NCBI GenBank assembly: GCA_016198945.1 | Contig: JACQHO010000052.1 | Location: forward strand, 1 to 7,801 | DNA from: Nitrospirota bacterium | GTDB taxonomy: Bacteria; Nitrospirota; Nitrospiria; JACQBZ01 | Reading direction: 5' to 3' | DNA: 7,801 nt | Shown here: positions 1 to 5,584 of the stretch, one piece after another | How positions within the stretch are numbered: the stretch's first letter is position 1 | Layout: each line of letters starts with the position of its first letter | Notes under the pieces: generated by a model | Seen by the model: only the letters and a program-made list of their open reading frames with translations | Databases searched by the model: none | Told to the model about the DNA's origin: nothing | Position numbers and translations under genes: made by a program

Positions 1-225
1 CATGTTGTTCAGATCGCTTCGAACAAGACCATGCTTGGCTCGCTGGATACGGTCATCGCTCTGACGGCTGACGACAATCTGACCATTCTCGATTTTCACA
101 CCGATGCCGGTTTCCGGCGAACGGGCCAGTTCCCCCTTCGGGCCCTTGACGCGCACCCCGGCTTCCTCGACTTTGACCTGCACGCCGGTTGGAATCGTGA
201 TCGGCTTTTTACCCACACGTGACAT
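1..225 (-). CDS. rplF: 50S ribosomal protein L6, N-terminal part (3' end outside window)
   Basis: L6 lies at the base of the L7/L12 stalk near the GTPase centre of the 50S subunit. The first 75 residues of a family usually about 175-185 long are present, and the frame is open to the window edge, so the gene is cut by the window. It opens with the classical SRVGKKPITIPTGVQV, continues with GVRVKGPKGELA (about 23-34) and ends with RAKHGLVRSDLNNM (about 62-75), matching the helix and Asn-Asn-Met of the first alpha/beta repeat in the family. The start is ATG with AAAGGA about 8 nt upstream. It follows rpsH after 54 nt, the second longest gap in the window, which holds palindromic repeat B. Confidence 0.97.
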   Translation of the reverse strand, partial: MSRVGKKPITIPTGVQVKVEEAGVRVKGPKGELARSPETGIGVKIENGQIVVSRQSDDRIQRAKHGLVRSDLNNM

Positions 226-247
226 AGAATTTTTCCTTTGACTGGCT

Positions 248-272
248 GGGAACAGACCCTAAATCCGTCCCC
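248..272 (-). repeat. Palindromic repeat B, rpsH-rplF gap
   Basis: A diverged copy of the palindrome at 2317-2341, in the same orientation: 21 of 25 positions match, with 13 consecutive identical bases in one arm (TAAATCCGTCCCC). On the plus strand the arms pair poorly, but in the mRNA they read GGGGACGGAUU and GGUCUGUUCCC around UAG and can form an 11-bp stem with four G·U pairs. A further C at 273 extends the G-run of the transcript. The element begins 7 nt after the rpsH stop and ends 22 nt before the rplF ATG, leaving the AAAGGA ribosome-binding site of rplF free. No U-tract follows, so it is not a classical terminator. Confidence 0.7.
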
Positions 273-279
273 CGGTTGA

Positions 280-672
280 TCACCAAATATAACAGATCAC
301 TTCCCCGCCCATTTGACGTTTTCGGGATTCCTGGTCCGTCATCATGCCTTTCGGAGTCGACACGACGGCCATGCCCAATCCGCCGCGCACCCTGGGGACG
401 GCATCCTTCCCCACATAAACCCGTCTGCCGGGGCGGCTGATCCGCCGCATCCCGTTGATGAGCGGGGCCTCATTGAGATACTTCAGTTTGATCCGGAGCA
501 TCGGGTGGCCTTCTTCCGACACCGTCTCAATACCGCGAATAAAACCCTCGTCTTGAAAAATCCGCGCGATGCTTTGCTTGAGCTTTGATGCAGGAACATC
601 GACGTACTCGTACTTGCGCCGGATCGCATTGCGCATACGGTTCAGCATATCGGATATGGGATCGGTCATCAT
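280..672 (-). CDS. rpsH: 30S ribosomal protein S8
   Basis: S8 is a primary binder of helix 21 of 16S rRNA and organises the central domain of the 30S subunit; in E. coli it also represses the spc operon. The 130-residue length is normal. Features are DPISDMLNRMRNAIRR (about 4-19), VPASKLKQSIARIFQDEGFI (about 26-45), LKYLNEAPLINGMRRISRPG (about 63-82), RVYVGKDAVPRVRGGLG (about 84-100) and the C-terminal signature VVSTPKGMMTDQESRKRQMG (about 103-122) ending in GEVICYIW. Two ATG codons are adjacent; the first is preferred because AAGGAG stands 10 nt before it. No clear S8-binding mimic was recognised in the rplX-rplE region, so autoregulation remains open. Confidence 0.98.
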   Translation of the reverse strand: MMTDPISDMLNRMRNAIRRKYEYVDVPASKLKQSIARIFQDEGFIRGIETVSEEGHPMLRIKLKYLNEAPLINGMRRISRPGRRVYVGKDAVPRVRGGLGMAVVSTPKGMMTDQESRKRQMGGEVICYIW

Positions 673-688
673 CGAGATAAAACTCCTT

Positions 689-874
689 TTACCAACTGGA
701 CTTAATCACGCCGGGAATGTCCCCCCGGAGGCCGAGGTTGCGGAAACAAATACGGCACATGCGAAATTTTCTTAAAAATCCGCGGGAACGTCCGCATACC
801 GGACAGCGGTTGTATTTTCGAACCTTGAATTTCGGTTCGGCCTGCGCTTTCAGAATCAATGCTTTTTTAGCCAC
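689..874 (-). CDS. rpsN: 30S ribosomal protein S14, zinc-binding type (type Z)
   Basis: S14 completes the 30S head next to S3, S10 and S19. The 61-residue length is that of the short, zinc-binding (C+) form, as opposed to the long form of about 100 residues in enterobacteria. The zinc site is complete: CPVC (Cys24, Cys27) and CRIC (Cys40, Cys43). Other family strings are KFKVRKYNRC, GRSRGFLRKFRMC, and the end FRNLGLRGDIPGVIKSSW. The start is GTG, after GGGAG six nt upstream. The gap from rplE is 21 nt and to rpsH 16 nt. Genomes with a C+ S14 sometimes carry a second, zinc-free copy elsewhere, which cannot be seen here. Confidence 0.98.
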   Translation of the reverse strand: MAKKALILKAQAEPKFKVRKYNRCPVCGRSRGFLRKFRMCRICFRNLGLRGDIPGVIKSSW

Positions 875-895
875 TCCCTACTCCCTGGTTTGTCT

Positions 896-1531
896 TTACG
901 TCCGAAAAGGCATGCCCAACAGACCCAGCAGCGCCTTGCCCTCGTCATTGGATCGGGCCGTTGTCGCGATGGTAATATCCATACCATGGGTCGAGGTCAC
1001 TTCATCATACTTGATCTCCGGAAAGAGGAGCTGCTCCTTCAGGCCCAAGCTGTAATTCCCCCGGCCGTCGAATGATTTCGGCGAAACCCCCTTGAAATCG
1101 CGAATCCGGGGAAGCGCGACGTTGAAAAACCGGTCCAGAAACTCATACATGCGCTGGCCGCGAAGCGTCACCTTACAGCCGATCGCCATTCCCTGTCTCA
1201 GCTTGAAACCCGAAATTGACTTCTTGGCCCGCGTCACAACCGGTTTTTGGCCCGTGATCATCGTCAGTTCATTGACGGCGGACTCCAGGAGCTTTGCATT
1301 CTGGATGGCCTCGCCCATCCCGACGTTGAGCACGACCTTCTCCAAGCGCGGGACCTGCATCGGATTCTTGTATGCGAACTGCTTCATGAGATCGGGAACG
1401 ACCGTTTTCCGATATCGGTCCTTCAAGCGAGACGGAACGATCTCCTGCGGGGACGGTTTGGCCTTGGCCTTTTCCTTGACAGCCGGCTTGATCTCTTTTT
1501 CAGGTTTTGTCTTTTCTTTAGCGCGTGCCAT
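896..1531 (-). CDS. rplE: 50S ribosomal protein L5 with N-terminal extension
   Basis: L5 binds 5S rRNA and sits in the central protuberance, where it contacts P-site tRNA and the 30S head. The protein has 211 residues against a usual length of about 180. The canonical part starts near residue 34 (SRLKDRYRKTVVPDLMKQF) and shows NPMQVPRLEKVVLNVGMGEA (about 56-75), TGQKPVVTRAKKSISGFKLR (about 93-112), KVTLRGQRMYEFLDR, PRIRDFKGVS and GRGNYSLGLKEQLLFPEI. Residues 1-33 are an added Lys/Glu/Pro-rich, probably disordered stretch with 9 Lys. The ATG is chosen because GGAGG lies 5 nt upstream; a TTG four codons earlier falls inside that site's region. No good start exists at the canonical N-terminus. 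Confidence 0.97.
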   Translation of the reverse strand: MARAKEKTKPEKEIKPAVKEKAKAKPSPQEIVPSRLKDRYRKTVVPDLMKQFAYKNPMQVPRLEKVVLNVGMGEAIQNAKLLESAVNELTMITGQKPVVTRAKKSISGFKLRQGMAIGCKVTLRGQRMYEFLDRFFNVALPRIRDFKGVSPKSFDGRGNYSLGLKEQLLFPEIKYDEVTSTHGMDITIATTARSNDEGKALLGLLGMPFRT

Positions 1532-1536
1532 GCCGT

Positions 1537-1541
1537 CCTCC
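1537..1541 (-). promoter_or_regulatory. Shine-Dalgarno site of rplE
   Basis: GGAGG on the minus strand, 5 nt before the ATG at 1531. It fixes the start of L5 at the beginning of the Lys-rich extension and argues against the in-frame TTG at 1543 and against a start at the canonical L5 N-terminus. Confidence 0.85.
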
Positions 1542-1561
1542 AACGCTCCTATTTCGACTCG

Positions 1562-1909
1562 CTATCCTCGATCAATGATTTCGCCGCACTTCTTGCAATA
1601 ACGCATTTTCTCGCCGTCGTCCATCACCCGGATGCCGGTCCGCGCGGATTTCCCGCAGCTCTTACAGACGATCCTTACGTTCGACAGATGAATCGAGGCT
1701 TCCTTTTCGATGATGCCGCCCTGCCGGTGTTGCTGGCTCGGTTTCATGTGACGTTTGATGATATTCAATTTTTCAACGAACACGCGCTGTTTGGCGCGGT
1801 TCACTTCAAGAACCTTGCCTGTTTTTCCCCGGTCCTTTCCGGTCGTGATCATCACGGTATCGCCTTTTCGGATCCTGAACTTCGGAAGGACGGTGTCTTG
1901 CTCGTTCAT
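1562..1909 (-). CDS. rplX: 50S ribosomal protein L24 with zinc ribbon
   Basis: L24 is an assembly-initiator protein of the 50S subunit near the tunnel exit. With the ATG start it has 115 residues. The KOW/SH3-like part shows IRKGDTVMITTGKDRGKTGK (about 13-32) followed by VLEVNRAKQRVFVEKLNIIK and HMKPSQQHRQGGIIEKE. The C-terminal part carries CKSC (Cys82, Cys85) and CKKC (Cys105, Cys108), a four-Cys zinc ribbon found in many but not all bacterial L24 proteins. A GTG four codons upstream (1921) is an alternative start with GGAGG 11 nt before it. The ATG is preferred for its GGGAG site 5 nt away; the choice is not certain. The gap from rplN is 15 nt. Confidence 0.96.
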   Translation of the reverse strand: MNEQDTVLPKFRIRKGDTVMITTGKDRGKTGKVLEVNRAKQRVFVEKLNIIKRHMKPSQQHRQGGIIEKEASIHLSNVRIVCKSCGKSARTGIRVMDDGEKMRYCKKCGEIIDRG

Positions 1910-1924
1910 GACGGCTCCCACGAT

Positions 1925-2293
1925 TTACAGCACCTCCGGCGCCAGAGAAATAATCTTCATGAATTTTTTCCCTCGGAGTTCCCGTGCGACGGGACCGAAG
2001 ATGCGAGTCCCGACGGGTTCTCCCTGGGCATTGATCAGAACGGCGGCGTTTCGGTCAAACCGGATGTAGGATCCGTCCTCCCGACGGATTTCTTTCGCCG
2101 TCCGGACCACCACCGCCTTGGCCACGTCCCCCTTTTTGACCGAGGCCTGCGGGATCGCCTCTTTCACGGCCACGGTAATCACGTCCCCAACCGTCGCATA
2201 CCGCCTTCCGGATCCGCCCATGACATGAAAGCACATCACCTTTTTTGCGCCCGAATTATCCGCAACGTCCAATATCGTGTAATCCTGAATCAT
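1925..2293 (-). CDS. rplN: 50S ribosomal protein L14
   Basis: L14 is a conserved 50S protein at the subunit interface. It takes part in intersubunit bridges and is the docking site of the silencing factor RsfS in the family. The length of 122 residues is exactly typical. Motifs are LDVADNSGAKKVMCF (about 8-22), GDVITVAVKEAIP (about 37-49), the family signature from KKGDVAKAVVVRT through REDGSYIRFDRNAAVL (about 53-86), GTRIFGPVARELR (about 95-107) and the ending FMKIISLAPEVL. The start is ATG, preceded by GAGGCGGAAG. This is the first gene of the classical spc block, yet no promoter is visible in the 56-nt gap before it, which contains palindromic repeat A. Confidence 0.99.
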   Translation of the reverse strand: MIQDYTILDVADNSGAKKVMCFHVMGGSGRRYATVGDVITVAVKEAIPQASVKKGDVAKAVVVRTAKEIRREDGSYIRFDRNAAVLINAQGEPVGTRIFGPVARELRGKKFMKIISLAPEVL

Positions 2294-2316
2294 TCTTCCG
2301 CCTCATTAAAATAATC

Positions 2317-2341
2317 GGGGACAGATTTTAAATCCGTCCCC
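2317..2341 (-). repeat. Palindromic repeat A, rpsQ-rplN gap
   Basis: A near-perfect inverted repeat of 25 bp: on the plus strand the arms are GGGGACAGATTT and AAATCCGTCCCC around a central T. The single mismatch (2323 with 2335) is A/C on the plus strand but U·G in the mRNA, so the transcript can form an 11-bp stem with a 3-nt loop. It begins 8 nt after the rpsQ stop and lies 23 nt before the rplN ATG, leaving the rplN ribosome-binding site free. The RNA after the hairpin reads GAUUAUUUUAAUG, only loosely U-rich, so a true terminator is unlikely. A related copy lies at 248-272. It resembles short dispersed palindromes of the REP type; that is inference. Confidence 0.8.
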
Positions 2342-2349
2342 TACCCGTT

Positions 2350-2661
2350 TTACGACAACGCAGCGGGATTCTGCATCTCGGAGGGAGCAACGCCCTGAGA
2401 CCGCTGAAGAATCTCGATCACCCGCCAATGCTTCTCCTTGCTGATCGGCCGGCTTTCCAAAATTCTAACGGTGTCGCCCACCTTGCACTCGTTTTGCTCG
2501 TCATGCGCTTTGAGCTTTGTGGTTTTTCGAACCACCTTCTTGTAGGTCGGATGAAGGAACACCCGTTCAATGATCACCACCACCGTTTTATTCATCCGAT
2601 GGCTGATCACCTCCCCGATAAACGTCCTTCGCCGTTTCTTGATGCCTGCCTCTGCCGACAT
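2350..2661 (-). CDS. rpsQ: 30S ribosomal protein S17
   Basis: S17 is a primary 16S rRNA-binding protein with an OB fold, needed early in 30S assembly. The protein has 103 residues. The core shows KKRRRTFIGEVISHRMNKTV (about 8-27), HPTYKKVVRKTTKLKAHDE (about 37-55) and the signature VGDTVRILESRPISKEKHW (about 61-79), ending with RVIEIL. A tail of about 17 residues after this, rich in Ser, Gln, Pro and Ala, is longer than in the 80-90-residue family norm. The start is ATG with AAAGGAC upstream. A palindromic element begins 8 nt after its TAA stop, in the longest intercistronic gap of the window. Confidence 0.98.
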   Translation of the reverse strand: MSAEAGIKKRRRTFIGEVISHRMNKTVVVIIERVFLHPTYKKVVRKTTKLKAHDEQNECKVGDTVRILESRPISKEKHWRVIEILQRSQGVAPSEMQNPAALS

Positions 2662-2675
2662 GTATTAATGTCCTT

Positions 2676-2891
2676 TCATGAAGATGCTGTTTGGGCCGCT
2701 GCACCGGCTTGCTTTTCACGAACCACGGTCCTGATCCGCGCGATTTCGCGCCGCGCGTTCTTGATCCGCTGGGGGTTCTCGATCCGGCCGCTCAAAACCT
2801 GATACCGGAGGTTGAACAGTTCTTTTCGGAGTTCCTTTTCCTTGACCACCAGCTCGTCGATCGTCAGAGCGCGAATTTCCTGGAGTTCCAT
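2676..2891 (-). CDS. rpmC: 50S ribosomal protein L29
   Basis: L29 is a small helical-hairpin protein near the tunnel exit, next to L23. The 71 residues include the opening ELQEIRALTIDELVVKEKEL, the central signature KELFNLRYQVLSGRIENPQR (about 23-42) and IKNARREIARIRTVVREKQ. A short Ala/Thr/Ser-rich tail (about 62-71) extends the usual length of about 63-68 slightly. The ATG overlaps the rplP TGA (TGATG) and is preceded by GAGGAAAA. The gap to rpsQ is 14 nt. Confidence 0.97.
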   Translation of the reverse strand: MELQEIRALTIDELVVKEKELRKELFNLRYQVLSGRIENPQRIKNARREIARIRTVVREKQAGAAAQTASS

Positions 2892-3304
2892 CAGAATTTT
2901 CCTCGAGAAACCAATTGCGTGGCGACCGGAAGTTTATATGCGGCCAGTCGGAAAGCCTCCTGGGCCACCTCTTTTGTCACGCCGTCCATTTCATAAATAA
3001 TCCGACCCGGGCGGACGGAGGCGACCCACAACTCCGGATTCCCTTTTCCTTTTCCCATCCGCGTTTCGGCCGGTTTCTTTGTGATCGGCTTATCGGGAAA
3101 CACCCGGGTCCAGATCTTTCCTCCCCGTTTGATGAATCGGGTCATGGCAATACGCGCCGCTTCCAACTGGCGGGCCGTGATCCAGGCCGGCTCAAGAACC
3201 TTGAGCCCGAACTCGCCGAACGACAGTTCCGAACCCCGATACGCCTTCCCGAACCGTCGCCCCTTGTGCATCTTTCTGAATTTAACTTTTTTAGGACTCA
3301 GCAT
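2891..3304 (-). CDS. rplP: 50S ribosomal protein L16
   Basis: L16 joins late in 50S assembly and helps organise the A site and central protuberance. The 137-residue length is typical. Family motifs are KFRKMHKGRRFGKAYRG (about 8-24), FGLKVLEPAWITARQLEAAR (about 32-51), IKRGGKIWTRVFPDKPITKK (about 58-77) and MGKGKGNPELWVA (about 83-95). Arg82 is at the position of the Arg that is hydroxylated in E. coli, but nothing here shows that the modification occurs. The start ATG overlaps the rpsC stop by one base, and its own TGA overlaps the rpmC start by one base, so rpsC-rplP-rpmC appear translationally coupled. A GGAG site lies about 9 nt before the ATG. Confidence 0.98.
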   Translation of the reverse strand: MLSPKKVKFRKMHKGRRFGKAYRGSELSFGEFGLKVLEPAWITARQLEAARIAMTRFIKRGGKIWTRVFPDKPITKKPAETRMGKGKGNPELWVASVRPGRIIYEMDGVTKEVAQEAFRLAAYKLPVATQLVSRGKF

Positions 3305-3981
3305 TATCGTCGCTCCGAGGACAACTCCGATCGGCCTTCCTGTTTTTCGGGCAGGGTCGGCAACAGCTCGCCCTTATAGATCAGGACCTTTACTCCGATC
3401 CGTCCGAAGGTGGTCCGGGCTTCGGCCAGTCCGTAATCAATATCGGCCCTCAAGGTATGGAGAGGCACACGGCCTTCGCGATACCATTCCGTCCGGGCGA
3501 TCTCGGATCCGCCCAGCCGTCCGGCACAGGTGATTTTGATTCCCTGGGCGCCCAACCGCAGGGCGGCCTGGACACTTTTTTTCATGGCCCGCCGGAAGGC
3601 AATCCGTTTCTCCAATTGAACGGCGATATTCTCGGCGACCAACTGGGCATCCACCTCGGGCTTTCGGATCTCTTTAATGTTGATATAAATCTGGCGGGCG
3701 GTCTTGGCTTCCAATTCCGACTTTAATTTATCCACCTCGGCCCCTTTTCGCCCGATAATGATCCCGGGGCGCGCCGTGTGGATGTTGATCTTGACCTGGT
3801 TGCCCGAACGCTCAAGTTCAATTTTGGACACGCCCGCATGAGCCAGTTTTTCCTTGACCATTTTTCGTATCTTAAGATCCTCGTGAAGCAGCTTGGCATA
3901 ATCCTTCTCGGCATACCAGCGTGAGTTCCATGTTTTGTTATAACCCAGACGAAACCCGATCGGGTGAACCTTTTGTCCCAC
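3304..3981 (-). CDS. rpsC: 30S ribosomal protein S3
   Basis: S3 is at the mRNA entry side of the 30S head and, with S4 and S5, forms the mRNA helicase. The protein has 225 residues. It opens with GQKVHPIGFRLG; a KH type-2 domain follows with HTARPGIIIGRKG, its GRKG loop at about residues 77-80. RRAMKK at about 130-135 holds the basic residues matching the helicase Arg/Arg/Lys of E. coli. The C-terminal domain has the strong signature GRLGGSEIARTEWYREGRVP (about 154-173) and LHTLRADIDYG. The acidic/basic tail is short. The start is GTG, as is common for this gene, after an AGAGGAAG site. Its TAA stop overlaps the rplP ATG by one base (TAATG), suggesting coupled translation. Confidence 0.99.
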   Translation of the reverse strand: MGQKVHPIGFRLGYNKTWNSRWYAEKDYAKLLHEDLKIRKMVKEKLAHAGVSKIELERSGNQVKINIHTARPGIIIGRKGAEVDKLKSELEAKTARQIYINIKEIRKPEVDAQLVAENIAVQLEKRIAFRRAMKKSVQAALRLGAQGIKITCAGRLGGSEIARTEWYREGRVPLHTLRADIDYGLAEARTTFGRIGVKVLIYKGELLPTLPEKQEGRSELSSERR

Positions 3982-3993
3982 GTCTTCCTCTCG

Positions 3994-4395
3994 CTATTGA
4001 GTCAAGGACGGTTTTTCGGTATTCACCGATGCAACCGCCGGTTTAGGCTTGCCGCCCGTTTTCGGCGCGACCACCACCGTGATATGACTGGTCCGTTTCT
4101 TGATCGGGTTGGCCCGGCCCATTGAGCGCGCGCGAAAGCGCTTCAACACCGGACCGCCATCCACATACACCCGGGTCACCCAAAGATCGTCCGGATCGCC
4201 GATTTCCAGGTTTTCCGCATTGGCCACAGCCGACTTGAGGACTTTCTCCACCACGCGCGAAGCGGACCTCGGCGTGAACTTCAATATGTTCAAGGCTTCG
4301 GCCACCTGATGTCCGCGAATCAGATCGACCACCAACCGGGCCTTGCGCGGTGCCACTCTTACAAATCTTAAAATCGCCTTTGCTTCCGTTGCCAT
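3994..4395 (-). CDS. rplV: 50S ribosomal protein L22
   Basis: L22 contacts all domains of 23S rRNA, and its long beta-hairpin forms part of the exit-tunnel constriction with L4; macrolide-resistance changes in this family map to the hairpin. With the ATG start the protein has 133 residues. The core shows EAKAILRFVRVAPRKARLVV (about 4-23), SAVANAENL (about 55-63), and the hairpin with GPVLKRFRARSMGRANPIKK (about 81-100). The family usually ends soon after this, at about 110-115 residues; here a tail of about 20 residues rich in Lys, Pro, Val and Thr follows. An in-frame TTG 12 codons upstream would add residues foreign to the family, so the ATG is preferred; it follows a GGAAAAGG stretch. Confidence 0.97.
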   Translation of the reverse strand: MATEAKAILRFVRVAPRKARLVVDLIRGHQVAEALNILKFTPRSASRVVEKVLKSAVANAENLEIGDPDDLWVTRVYVDGGPVLKRFRARSMGRANPIKKRTSHITVVVAPKTGGKPKPAVASVNTEKPSLTQ

Positions 4396-4437
4396 GGACC
4401 TTTTCCAATCGTCAGAGGGATGTTGGGTCAAATTGTC

Positions 4438-4725
4438 TTATTTCAGCGCCGTCGCCTTTTCCGTCCGAGCCTGCCCGTGTCCTTTAAAGAAACGCGTTGG
4501 AGCAAACTCGCCCAGTTTATGACCGACCATGTTTTCCGTAATATAAACCGGAATGAATTTTTTGCCGTTGTGAACCGCCAGCGTGTGACCGATCATTTCC
4601 GGAATGATGGTCGACCGCCGGGCCCAGGTCTTGATGATCTTTTTATCGTTGGCCTCGTTTAAGACCCCGATTTTTTCCATCAGTTTCGCATCGATGAAAG
4701 GCCCCTTTTTGACAGACCGCGGCAC
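4438..4725 (-). CDS. rpsS: 30S ribosomal protein S19
   Basis: S19 lies in the 30S head next to S13 and contacts the intersubunit bridge and the A-site tRNA region. The 95-residue protein is normal in length. It starts with PRSVKKGPFIDAKL and shows TWARRSTIIPEMIGHTLAVH (about residues 34-53), NGKKFIPVYI and the signature ENMVGHKLGEFAPTR (about 64-78). The start is GTG, supported by an AGGAGA site overlapping the end of rplB and by the usual N-terminus of the family. The gap from rplB is 12 nt and to the rplV ATG 42 nt. Confidence 0.98.
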   Translation of the reverse strand: MPRSVKKGPFIDAKLMEKIGVLNEANDKKIIKTWARRSTIIPEMIGHTLAVHNGKKFIPVYITENMVGHKLGEFAPTRFFKGHGQARTEKATALK

Positions 4726-4737
4726 CGTTTCTCTCCT

Positions 4738-5562
4738 TTAATTTATTCGTTTGATAATAAACCGACTCGTGTCTTTCCGTTTGCGCGTTTTATACCCTTT
4801 CGTGGGCATTCCCCAGGGTGAAACGGGATGAGGATTTCCCTGCCCGGATTTCCCCTCGCCGCCTCCATGCGGATGATCCACCGGATTCATCGCCAATCCC
4901 CGAACGATCGGCCGGCGCCCCATCCAGCGCGACCGCCCCGCCTTTCCGATCGAGATGTTTTCATGATCAAGATTTCCGACCTGCCCCACCGTCGCAAGAC
5001 AGCGTGCATGGATCTTCCGCAACTCTCCCGAGCCCAGCCGGACGAGAACATAGTCCGCTTCCCGACCCATGATCTGTGCAACGGCCCCGGCGCTGCGAGC
5101 CAATTGCCCTCCCTTGCCGGGCTTCAGCTCCAGGTTGTGGACCTGAGTGCCCACCGGAATCACGCCGAGCGGCAAAGCATTCCCCGGCTTGATTTCGGCA
5201 TCGCTGCTTGAAATAACCGGATCCCCCACACGGATTCCCACGGGAGCAAGAATATATCGCTTTTCGCCGTCCGCATATTGGAGCAGTGCGATTCGCGAGG
5301 AGCGATTCGGATCATATTCGATCGCGATGACCTTCGCCGGAATGTTAAACTTGTCGCGTTTAAAATCAATGATCCGGTAGGCCCGTTTGTGGCCGCCGCC
5401 GTGATGGCGGACGGTCATCTTTCCACCGTTGTTTCTTCCTCCGGAAGGAACATTGCGCGTCACAAGGCTCTTCTCGGGCCGGGTCTTCGTAATTTCTTCA
5501 AAGGTATGACCGGTCATGGCCCGGCGGCCCGGAGATGTGGGCTTGTATAGTTTTATCGGCAT
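4738..5562 (-). CDS. rplB: 50S ribosomal protein L2
   Basis: L2 is one of the most conserved ribosomal proteins. It is needed for subunit association, tRNA binding and peptidyl-transferase activity. The 274-residue length matches the family (about 273-277). It shows an N-terminal extension with KPTSPGRR, then GGRNNGGKMTVRHHGGGHKR (about 41-60), an OB-fold with IEYDPNRSSRIALL (about 81-94), an SH3-like barrel with LELKPGKGGQLARSAGA (about 144-160), and the C-terminal signature MNPVDHPHGGGEGKSG (about 225-240) carrying the conserved His residues near the peptidyl-transferase centre. The end, KTRKRKDTSRFIIKR, is also typical. The start is ATG. The TAA stop forms part of the AAAGGAG ribosome-binding site of rpsS. 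Confidence 0.99.
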   Translation of the reverse strand: MPIKLYKPTSPGRRAMTGHTFEEITKTRPEKSLVTRNVPSGGRNNGGKMTVRHHGGGHKRAYRIIDFKRDKFNIPAKVIAIEYDPNRSSRIALLQYADGEKRYILAPVGIRVGDPVISSSDAEIKPGNALPLGVIPVGTQVHNLELKPGKGGQLARSAGAVAQIMGREADYVLVRLGSGELRKIHARCLATVGQVGNLDHENISIGKAGRSRWMGRRPIVRGLAMNPVDHPHGGGEGKSGQGNPHPVSPWGMPTKGYKTRKRKDTSRFIIKRIN

Positions 5563-5584
5563 AATCGTTTACCCAACCTTACGG

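Noticed and set aside
1532..1561. A possible S8-binding regulatory hairpin in the rplX-rplE gap, by analogy with E. coli
   Set aside because: The 30-nt gap contains ribosome-binding-like purine runs but no convincing stem resembling the S8 site of 16S rRNA helix 21.
1247..2314. A 355-codon open frame on the plus strand, antisense to rplE, rplX and rplN
   Set aside because: It lies opposite three unmistakable ribosomal genes. Its product is His/Asp/Phe-rich, as expected for the reverse reading of Lys/Val/Arg-rich genes, and has no recognisable domain. No ribosome-binding site was recognised for it. It is a shadow of codon bias.
2304..2341. Palindromic repeat A as a rho-independent terminator between rpsQ and rplN
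   Set aside because: The sequence after the stem (GAUUAUUUUAAUG) is not a continuous U-tract, and termination here would cut off the whole spc block, for which no promoter is visible in the gap. Weak attenuation is not excluded.
4043..4408. A 121-codon frame on the minus strand overlapping rplV in another phase
   Set aside because: It overlaps L22 almost completely in the +1/-1 sense, has Gly/Arg/Ser-rich composition without family features, and rplV is certain.
4396..4437. An extended start for L22 at an in-frame TTG, filling the 42-nt gap after rpsS
   Set aside because: The added 12 residues do not match the family, TTG is a weak start, and the ATG gives the standard N-terminus (EAKAILRFVR after three residues).
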